DNA of 12,066 nucleotides from Actinomycetota bacterium (GTDB lineage Bacteria; Actinomycetota; Actinomycetes; Propionibacteriales; Nocardioidaceae). A program made the translations under genes and the position numbers. This document shows positions 5,664 through 11,194 of this stretch, one piece after another. The notes below the pieces were generated by a model. That model saw nothing but the letters and a program-made list of their open reading frames with translations, did no database searches and was not told the DNA's origin. Every line of letters starts with the position of its first letter. The stretch's first letter is position 1. The DNA is taken from positions 1 to 12,066 of the forward strand of contig WLIH01000025.1 of the NCBI GenBank assembly GCA_009702305.1, written 5' to 3'.

Positions 5664-6470
5664 TCAGAGGTCGAGCGGTGCGATCTCCCAGCCCTCGGGC
5701 GCGATCGGGTGCAGCATCGCGTCGGTGCCGCCGTCGACGAAGAGCACGACGCCGACGACCAGCGACGCCGCGTCCGAGAGCAGGAACGCGATGGTGGCCG
5801 CGATCTCCTCCGGCCGACCGGGGCGGCCCAGGGCGGAGGGGTACGTGTCGGCGAACGGCCCGAACACCGGGTCGGCGCGGAGCAGGTCCGTCATCGGCGT
5901 GGAGATCAGCCCGGGTGCGACGGAGTTGATGCGGATGCCGGCGCCGATCCACTCCGCGCCCACGCCCTCGCGTCGTGCCCACCAGGCCAGCGCGGCCTTG
6001 GTGGCGGGATAGACCATCACCGAGTCGACCCGTGCGGCTGCGGCGCGCGCCGCGGGCTCGTCGTCGCGTAGGCAGTGCGACGCGACGCTGGAGTCCCAGC
6101 CGGGCATGCCGGTGATCGAGTTCGAGGCGAGCAGCACGACGGCGGCTCCGCCGGCGGCCACCAGCTGCGGGCGCAGCCCGCGCAGCAGCGCGAGCGCGCC
6201 GAAGTAGTTCACCGAGACCACCAGGGCGGAGTCGACGCCGGTGAGGCCGGCGATACCGGCCGCCGGCACGATGCCGTGCACGACCTCGGTCAGTGCCTGC
6301 ACGCCGGCGACCGCCGACGCGCGCCCCTCGGTGGTGGAGAGGTCGGCGACGACGTCGGCATCGCGCAGGTCGACGGTGATCACGCGGTGGCCCTGCTCGC
6401 GCAGCAGCGCGGTCGTCGCGGCGCCGATCCCGGAGGCGCCGCCCGAGACGACGTAGGTGCGGCTGCTCAC
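5664..6470 (-). CDS. Short-chain dehydrogenase/reductase, 3-alpha-hydroxysteroid dehydrogenase/carbonyl reductase (HsdA) type
   Basis: This 268-residue classical-type SDR is a cytosolic NAD(P)-dependent oxidoreductase. The Rossmann motif is SGGASGIG (residues 9-16), with an acidic residue after strand 2 (VDLRDADVVADL) favouring NAD. The active site is Y154-xxx-K158 (YPATK), with Ser in ASNS (S116 or S118). Between Ser and Tyr there are about 36-38 residues instead of the usual dozen or so, including an Arg/Ala-rich insert (DDEPAARAAAARVDS). That insertion, VNYFGA, INSVAPG and the ending VDGGTDAML all match 3-alpha-hydroxysteroid dehydrogenase/carbonyl reductase of Comamonas type as I remember it. 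The substrate could be a steroid or another cyclic ketone. The GTG start overlaps the upstream stop (GTGA), with GGGAG about six bases upstream. Confidence 0.9.
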   Translation of the reverse strand: MSSRTYVVSGGASGIGAATTALLREQGHRVITVDLRDADVVADLSTTEGRASAVAGVQALTEVVHGIVPAAGIAGLTGVDSALVVSVNYFGALALLRGLRPQLVAAGGAAVVLLASNSITGMPGWDSSVASHCLRDDEPAARAAAARVDSVMVYPATKAALAWWARREGVGAEWIGAGIRINSVAPGLISTPMTDLLRADPVFGPFADTYPSALGRPGRPEEIAATIAFLLSDAASLVVGVVLFVDGGTDAMLHPIAPEGWEIAPLDL

Positions 6471-8044
6471 GAGGTGCTCCCGTCGACGATGCGGACCAGG
6501 CCGGCCAAGGTGGCGATATACGCCGCACCGTCGGGCCCGAGGTAGATGGCGGCGTAGTGGTTGTTCCACTGGATGCCGGTGCCGGTGAGCTGGCTCCAGA
6601 CGGTCTCGCCGGTGCGCATGTCGAGCGCCGAGAAGTACCACGCATCGATGCCGTCGCTGCGCTCCGGCTTCGTGTAGGCGTAGACCAGCCCGTTGCCCCA
6701 TGACCCCTTCGGCACCGAGGTCGGTGCGACGATCGTGTCGTTGGTCCACGCGAGCTCGCAGCCGGACCGGGTCAGCCGCACCTTCGCGAAGCCGGGCGTG
6801 GTGGTCTGGCCGAAGAGCGTCGACTGCACGCCTGCATAGCCGTAGTTGTTCTCGATGATGAAGCCGTTGCCGGCCGAGACCAGGCTGTTCTCGGTGGTGC
6901 CGGCGTCGGGCCGCAGCACCGGCACCGTGCAGTGCAGACGCGTCGCCGCGCGCTTGCGCCGGTCGTAGACGAGCACCTGGGTCTGCGGATCGGCGTTGTC
7001 GGTGATCGCCACCCAGCGCTTGCCGAGCAGGGTGGGCGAGGTGCCGGAGCCCTGGGAGAGCATGCCGGGCTTCTGCACGCTGCCGCGGTCGTACGCCGCG
7101 CGCCAGGTCACGGTCGGCCTGCCGCTCGCGGTCGCGTCGAGGCGGTACATCGCGTGGGTCGTCACGGGGTAGACGCCGCCGGTCTCGTCGGCCGACACCG
7201 AGTTGAAGTTGCCCTCGGGAGCCCGGGCGCTCCCCAGCCGGATCACCTGGACCTTGCCGCTCGCGCGGTCGAGGGTGCCGGCGTACCCCTGCTGGGTGAA
7301 GAACCAGAGGTTGCCGCTCCAGTCGGGCTCGGTCGCCACCAGGCAGTCGTCGGCCGGGATGTCGTCGGCCAGCGCCCAGCGCTGCAGCACCTCCAGGTCG
7401 CCGGCGTCGTTGACCGCCACCTCGGCGATCGAGCTCTCCTCGGTGCTGGTCGCGAACGCGTGGTCGCGCTGGTCGAGGAAGAAGTAGGTGCCACCGCAGA
7501 TGTCGGTGAACGGGTTGGTGCCCGTCGTCAGGTCGCGCTGCGAGATCTGCAGCTCGGAGAGCGGCTCCAGGGTGACCGGGTCGATCAGCATCATCGTGAA
7601 ACCCTCGAGGCCGCCGCACAGCCCGACGATCCGGCCCTGCGAGTCGAAGGTCATCGTCGCGCACTCGCGCACGCCGTACGACGCGCTCGTGACCTGGAGG
7701 TCGTGGCCGAGCGGCCCGCTGACCTCGTAGGCATCCGAGCTGTAGGCGTCGGTGTGCATGCTGCTGGTGCCGTTGGCGGAGAGGAAGGGATTCTGCGGGA
7801 CGCGTGGGTGAGCCACCGGCCGCGGCGTAGCGGGCGCGCCGATGAAGCTCGGCACCAGCAGGTCGGTGGGCAGCGACGGGATCGGCAGGCCGGGGATCGC
7901 CGGGATCGACGGCAGACCGGGGGCAGCCGAGCCGGCGGGTGCCAAGGTCGCGGCTGCCAGGTTCGCGGGTGCCAGGGTCGCGGTCAGGGCGAGGGCGACG
8001 CCGCCCAGCAGGACGGCGGCGCGACGGGTCAGGGGCGTGAGCAC
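6467..8044 (-). CDS. Exported protein of unknown function, probable beta-propeller fold
   Basis: This 525-residue protein has an N-terminal export signal (residues 1-32). TRRAAVLLGG is Tat-like, and candidate cleavage sites fall near LAAA or AGSA. A Pro/Leu/Ile-rich tether follows (43-66), then a ~430-residue domain rich in repeated short beta motifs such as GRIVGLCGG, GNLWFFTQQGYAGTLDRASG, GGVYPVTTHAMYRLD, WYFSALDMRTGETVW and GAAYIATLAGLVRIVDG. These resemble blades of NHL/PQQ-like propellers, though no family signature is clear. Six cysteines (128, 143, 183, 234, 372, 429) suggest up to three disulfides after export. The GTG start at 8044 has no Shine-Dalgarno and lies six bases after a -10 hexamer. 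It is coupled to the hydroxysteroid-dehydrogenase-like gene and divergent from TetR, suggesting a shared substrate or pathway. I cannot name its activity. Confidence 0.85.
   Translation of the reverse strand: MLTPLTRRAAVLLGGVALALTATLAPANLAAATLAPAGSAAPGLPSIPAIPGLPIPSLPTDLLVPSFIGAPATPRPVAHPRVPQNPFLSANGTSSMHTDAYSSDAYEVSGPLGHDLQVTSASYGVRECATMTFDSQGRIVGLCGGLEGFTMMLIDPVTLEPLSELQISQRDLTTGTNPFTDICGGTYFFLDQRDHAFATSTEESSIAEVAVNDAGDLEVLQRWALADDIPADDCLVATEPDWSGNLWFFTQQGYAGTLDRASGKVQVIRLGSARAPEGNFNSVSADETGGVYPVTTHAMYRLDATASGRPTVTWRAAYDRGSVQKPGMLSQGSGTSPTLLGKRWVAITDNADPQTQVLVYDRRKRAATRLHCTVPVLRPDAGTTENSLVSAGNGFIIENNYGYAGVQSTLFGQTTTPGFAKVRLTRSGCELAWTNDTIVAPTSVPKGSWGNGLVYAYTKPERSDGIDAWYFSALDMRTGETVWSQLTGTGIQWNNHYAAIYLGPDGAAYIATLAGLVRIVDGSTS
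7935..7979 (-). repeat. Three 15-bp tandem repeats in the signal-peptide/leader region
   Basis: Three imperfect 15-base units (7935-7949, 7950-7964, 7965-7979), each of the form gcgg-tgcca-ggtc, encode the ATLAP/ANLAA/ATLAP segment near the signal-peptide cleavage site of the exported protein. The units keep frame. Confidence 0.7.
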
Positions 8045-8053
8045 CGAGTGAAT

Positions 8054-8069
8054 GTAACCGCATGGTTAC
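8054..8069. promoter_or_regulatory. Palindromic operator, probable TetR-regulator site
   Basis: GTAACCGCATGGTTAC is a perfect six-base inverted repeat with a four-base centre, in the 34-bp gap between the tetR gene and the divergent exported-protein gene. Its arms overlap the -10 hexamers of both genes. Size, symmetry and position are typical for a TetR-family autoregulatory operator. I infer that the adjacent TetR protein binds it. Confidence 0.72.
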
Positions 8070-8072
8070 GAT
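8067..8072 (+). promoter_or_regulatory. Candidate -10 element of a leaderless promoter for tetR
   Basis: TACGAT fits TANNAT and ends six bases before the ATG at 8079. It overlaps the right arm of the operator palindrome. No good -35 hexamer is seen at 16-18 bp spacing. There is no Shine-Dalgarno. Confidence 0.55.
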
Positions 8073-8078
8073 GCGGCA

Positions 8079-8666
8079 ATGGTTTCTCCCACGCGCCCAC
8101 CGAGTGCGCGGCCGCGCGGTCGCGAGGCGGTGCGAGCGGCCGTCCTGGCCGCCACCCGCGAGCTGGTCGCCGAGCGGGGTCCGGACGGCTTCTCGGTGCG
8201 CGACATCGCCGCGCGAGCCGACGTCAACCACGCCTTGGTCCACCGGCACTTCGGCACCAAGGCCGACGTGCTGAGCGAGATGCTCACGCTGGAGGGCGAG
8301 GCGCTCGTGGGCGACCTCGCCGACTCCGGGCTGCCGACCAGCGGCGTCGCTGCGGCCGAGGTCGTGGAGGGCCTGCTCACCGTGCTCGCCGGCCGCCCGA
8401 CGTACTGGCGGGCGCTGCTGAACGCCGTCGTGGAGACCCCGGAGGTCGCCGTGCCGGGCACCGCCCCGACGACCGAGCTCTTCGCAGGGCTGTGGGCCGA
8501 CCGGGAGTCGGAGCGCGCCGGTGACACCGCGCTGGCCGGCCTGACCGTGCTGGGCTGGCTGATCTTCGGCGACTACATGGCCGACACCACCGGCGCCGAC
8601 CCCGCCGACCTACGCCGCCTGGTCGCCGAGCAGGTCTCCGCCCTGGTCGGCCAGCTCGCCGACTGA
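8079..8666 (+). CDS. TetR/AcrR family transcriptional regulator
   Basis: This 195-residue regulator has an N-terminal DNA-binding domain (residues ~15-62). It contains the helix-turn-helix FSVRDIAARADVNHALVHRHFGTKADVL, typical of TetR proteins with the YxHFxxK element present as VHRHFGTK. The remaining ~130 residues are helical and variable, as expected for the ligand-binding and dimerisation domain; the ligand is unknown. It diverges from the exported-protein/SDR operon with only 34 bp between, and a 16-bp palindrome covers both -10 regions. It is therefore most likely an autoregulated repressor of that operon. The ATG at 8079 gives the expected short N-terminal arm. It converges with accD3, with 28 bp between the stops. 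Confidence 0.93.
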   Translation: MVSPTRPPSARPRGREAVRAAVLAATRELVAERGPDGFSVRDIAARADVNHALVHRHFGTKADVLSEMLTLEGEALVGDLADSGLPTSGVAAAEVVEGLLTVLAGRPTYWRALLNAVVETPEVAVPGTAPTTELFAGLWADRESERAGDTALAGLTVLGWLIFGDYMADTTGADPADLRRLVAEQVSALVGQLAD

Positions 8667-8694
8667 CCCCCGACCTGCCCGACCGGCTCGGCGC

Positions 8695-10161
8695 TCAGAG
8701 GTAACGGGCGGCGCGGGCCGCGGGCGTGCCGGGACCGGAGACGAGCAGCCGGGCCAGCTCGTGGGCGAGCACGCCGCCGACCCGGCGACAGAAGGCCTCG
8801 GGCTCGTCCGCGGCATCGGGCTTCTCGGCGACGACCCGGTCGACGATGCCCAGCGCGTGCAGGTCCAGCGCGCGCACCCGCTGCGCCCGGGCCATCTCCG
8901 GGGCGTGGTGGAGATCGCGATGCACGATCGCGCTCGCCCCCTCGGGCGGCAGGGGTGAGAGCCAGGCGTGCTGGGCGGCGACGACGCGGTCGGCCGGCAG
9001 CAGCGCGAGGGCGCCGCCGCCGTTGCCCTCGCCGAGCATCAGGCACAGGGTCGGGGCATCGAGCGTGACCAGGTCGGCCAGGCAGCGGGCGATCTCGCCG
9101 GCCAGGCCGCCGTTCTCCGCGTTGACGCTGAGGGCGGCGCCTTGGGTGTCGATGATGGTCAGCAGCGGCAGGCGCAGCTCGGAGGCCAGTCGCATCCCCC
9201 GGCGGGCCTCGCGCAGCGCGCCCGGACCCATCGGGTGCTGCTCGCTCTGCCCGCGCCGGTCCTGTCCGAGCACGACGCACGGCACGTCGCCGAAGCGCGC
9301 CAACGCGATCAGCAGCCCGGGGTCCGACTCGCCCTGCCCGGTGCCGTTGAGGGGGACCACGTCGCTCGCGGCGTGGCGCAGCAGTGGGCGGACGCCGGGG
9401 CGGTCTGAGCGGCGCGAGCGGGTGACGGCGTCCCAGGTGTCGACGTCGGCGAACGCCTCGTCGCCCGGGTCGGCCACCTCCCCCAGCGGTCCGGGGCGCA
9501 TGATCCGCAGCGCCCGGTCGAGGATGTCGGCGATGTCCTCGGGCGCGACGACCGCGTCGATGATGCCGCGGGCGTAGAGGTTCTCCGAGGTCTGCACGTC
9601 CTCGGGGAACTCCTTGCCGTAGAGCGCCTCGTAGACCCGGGGACCGAGGAAGCCCACCAGTGCCCCGGGCTCCGCGACGGTGACGTGGCCGAGGGATCCC
9701 CAGCTGGCCATCACGCCGCCCGTGGTGGGGTTGCGGAGGTAGACGAGGTAGGGCAGCCCGGCGAGCTTGTGCGCCATCACGGCCTGCGAGATCCGCACCA
9801 TCTGCACGAACGCCGGAGTGCCCTCCTGCATCCGGGTGCCGCCGCTGATCGGAGCCGCGAGCAGGGGCAGACCCTCGGCGGTCGCACGCTCGATCGCGCT
9901 CACCAGGCGGTCGGCGGTGGCGCGACCGATCGACCCGGCGAGGAAGCCGAACTCACCGACCAGCACGGCCACCCGGCGCCCGCGCAGCAGGCCCTCGCCG
10001 GTCAGCACCGACTCGTCGACGCCGCTGCGCTCCCGAGCGGCGGCGAGCTCGGCTGCGTACTTCTCGCTGAGGTCGCCGTACGACGGCGCAGCGTCCCACG
10101 AGGCCCAGGACCCGTCGTCCAGGACGAGGGCGAGCAGGTCGTGCGCAGTCAGGCGGGCCAT
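8695..10161 (-). CDS. accD3: Fused beta-alpha acyl-CoA carboxylase carboxyltransferase, AccD3-like
   Basis: This 488-residue protein combines both halves of a carboxyltransferase, which moves the carboxyl group from biotin to an acyl-CoA (probably acetyl-CoA). The AccD-like half (residues ~1-225) contains SGGTRMQEG (106-114) and GSLGHVTVAEPGALVGFLGPRV. After a linker, the AccA-like half (~285-488) contains LREARRGMRLASEL, IIDTQGAAL, GEGNGGGALALLPADRV (377-393) and PPEGASAIVHRD. The N-terminal zinc ribbon of E. coli AccD is absent. Overall it strongly resembles Mycobacterium tuberculosis AccD3 (about 495 residues) as I remember it, including the start SWD and the motif RPGVRPLLRH. No biotin carboxylase/BCCP gene is nearby, so partners must be encoded elsewhere. 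The ATG has no Shine-Dalgarno. The gene starts 10 bp after the epimerase-like gene. Confidence 0.9.
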   Translation of the reverse strand: MARLTAHDLLALVLDDGSWASWDAAPSYGDLSEKYAAELAAARERSGVDESVLTGEGLLRGRRVAVLVGEFGFLAGSIGRATADRLVSAIERATAEGLPLLAAPISGGTRMQEGTPAFVQMVRISQAVMAHKLAGLPYLVYLRNPTTGGVMASWGSLGHVTVAEPGALVGFLGPRVYEALYGKEFPEDVQTSENLYARGIIDAVVAPEDIADILDRALRIMRPGPLGEVADPGDEAFADVDTWDAVTRSRRSDRPGVRPLLRHAASDVVPLNGTGQGESDPGLLIALARFGDVPCVVLGQDRRGQSEQHPMGPGALREARRGMRLASELRLPLLTIIDTQGAALSVNAENGGLAGEIARCLADLVTLDAPTLCLMLGEGNGGGALALLPADRVVAAQHAWLSPLPPEGASAIVHRDLHHAPEMARAQRVRALDLHALGIVDRVVAEKPDAADEPEAFCRRVGGVLAHELARLLVSGPGTPAARAARYL

Positions 10162-10168
10162 GGCGCAC

Positions 10169-10174
10169 AGGCTA
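10169..10174 (-). promoter_or_regulatory. Candidate -10 element of accD3, overlapping the upstream stop codon
   Basis: On the minus strand TAGCCT (10174-10169) ends seven bases before the ATG at 10161, and it is identical to the -10 proposed for the CDF gene. Its TAG is the stop codon of the epimerase-like gene. With no Shine-Dalgarno before accD3, a leaderless or one-base-leader transcript is plausible alongside read-through from upstream. Confidence 0.4.
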
Positions 10175-11125
10175 TGCGCGAGCCTGCGCGATCACCTCGG
10201 CCTCCTCCTCGCGCGTCAGCCCCGTCACCACGGCACCGGGCGTCGCGCGCAGCCAGGCCAGCGTGTCGTGGCCGGTCTCGGCGAGCGGTCGCACGCGCAG
10301 GCCGGCGTCGCGCGAGGGCGTCCAGTCGTGCGCGAGCATGCCGTCGTACGCCGGGCGCGGCAGCCACAGCGGCAGCGAGCGAGGGCCCGACCACGGCGCG
10401 ACCTCGGCCGACTCGAGCACGTCGTCGGCCAGCCAGGTGACGGTGCCCGCGCCCAGCTGGGCGAGCAGGTCGCCGAACGGCATCGCCGGCCCGACCCCGT
10501 CGACGTCGCCGGTCGTCCCGGCCTCGACGGCCCCGACGATCCATGCGGCGAGGTCGCGCACGTCGATGACCTGCACGACGTCGTCGGGCGACCCACCGGC
10601 CAGGATCTCGCCGCCGTCGGCGATCCGGGCCGGCCAGTAGGTGAAGCGACCGGTCGGGTCGCCCGGGCCGACGATCAGGCCCGGGCGCACCACGAAGGCC
10701 CGTTCGACGCCTGCGCGCACGATGTCCTCGCACGCCACCTTCATCGGCCCGTAGGCCTCCATGTCGACCGAGAGGTCGCGATCCTCGGGCTCCGGGTCGC
10801 GCAGCGCGAGCGTCGCCGGGGTGCCGTGCGGGGTCGACTCGTCGACGTAGACGTTGATGGTCGAGACGAAGGTCCAGTGCGCGTCCGGCCACGCGGCGAC
10901 CGCTGTGCGCAGCCACGACGGGTGGCGCGCGACGTCGACCACGGCATCGACGTCACCGACGTCCGGCGGCGCGGCACCTGTCGAGCGGTCCCAGGCGAGG
11001 TGCCTGGCCCCGTCGGGCACGTCGGCGCTGCGGCACAGGCAGGTGACGTCGTGGCCGCGGGCCACGGCATCGGCCGCGACCGCGCGCGAGAGGAAGACCG
11101 AGCCGCCCAGCACCAGGATCCGCAT
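10172..11125 (-). CDS. NAD-dependent epimerase/dehydratase-like protein (atypical extended SDR)
   Basis: This 317-residue protein has an N-terminal Rossmann motif MRILVLGGSVFLSRAVA (residues 1-17) of the 'GGTxFxGRAV' type seen in atypical extended SDRs. VDVVDVARH-like and WTFVSTINVY segments follow. The candidate catalytic triad is S88, Y125 and K129 (YGPMK). The segment RPGLIVGPGDPTGRFTYWPARI (147-168) is the conserved epimerase strand-loop, and VIDVRDLAAWIV (187-198) is the usual end of the cofactor domain. The substrate is not evident; nucleotide sugars or redox-cofactor-dependent reductions are both possible. The ATG at 11125 is preceded by GAGGTGG at five bases and starts directly at the Rossmann strand. 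An upstream in-frame start at 11161 would add 12 residues with no such support. It sits 10 bp upstream of accD3 on the same strand. Confidence 0.87.
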   Translation of the reverse strand: MRILVLGGSVFLSRAVAADAVARGHDVTCLCRSADVPDGARHLAWDRSTGAAPPDVGDVDAVVDVARHPSWLRTAVAAWPDAHWTFVSTINVYVDESTPHGTPATLALRDPEPEDRDLSVDMEAYGPMKVACEDIVRAGVERAFVVRPGLIVGPGDPTGRFTYWPARIADGGEILAGGSPDDVVQVIDVRDLAAWIVGAVEAGTTGDVDGVGPAMPFGDLLAQLGAGTVTWLADDVLESAEVAPWSGPRSLPLWLPRPAYDGMLAHDWTPSRDAGLRVRPLAETGHDTLAWLRATPGAVVTGLTREEEAEVIAQARA

Positions 11126-11162
11126 GCGGTCCACCTCAGCGCGCGCGACGGCGCACGGCAAG

Positions 11163-11178
11163 GCTCTTCGCTGAGAGC
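11163..11178 (-). terminator. Weak hairpin after the M1 peptidase gene
   Basis: GCTCT (11163-11167) and AGAGC (11174-11178) form a five-base stem with a six-base loop, 16 bases past the M1 peptidase stop on the minus strand. An alternative seven-base repeat, CTCAGCG/CGCTGAG (11135-11141 and 11169-11175), shares bases with it. There is no U-tract, so termination is uncertain; the 69-bp gap may simply be part of one operon. Confidence 0.25.
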
Positions 11179-11194
11179 GGAAGCCCGCGACCGC

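Larger units (their letters stand above)
8051..8079 (-). promoter_or_regulatory. Candidate leaderless promoter of the exported-protein/SDR operon
   Basis: On the minus strand TTGCCG (8079-8074) and TACATT (8056-8051) are spaced by 17 bp. The -10 ends six bases before the GTG at 8044, so transcription should start at the first base of the start codon. There is no Shine-Dalgarno. The -10 overlaps the left arm of the palindromic operator, and the -35 overlaps the TetR start codon. Confidence 0.6.

Noticed and set aside
5664..8249. A very long minus-strand open frame that runs on upstream of the SDR start for about 590 more codons
   Set aside because: Only the last 268 codons look like protein (Rossmann and YxxxK motifs). 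The upstream part is Arg/Pro/Ala-rich, overlaps the exported-protein gene in another frame and even enters tetR. It is a GC-rich shadow frame.
8658..8692. GCCGA/TCGGC repeat between the tetR and accD3 stops as a terminator
   Set aside because: The stem is only five bases with a long loop and no U-tract, so it is not distinguishable from background at this GC content.
11126..11161. Upstream start for the epimerase-like protein
   Set aside because: It would put 12 extra residues before the Rossmann strand, while the ATG at 11125 has GAGGTGG at five bases.
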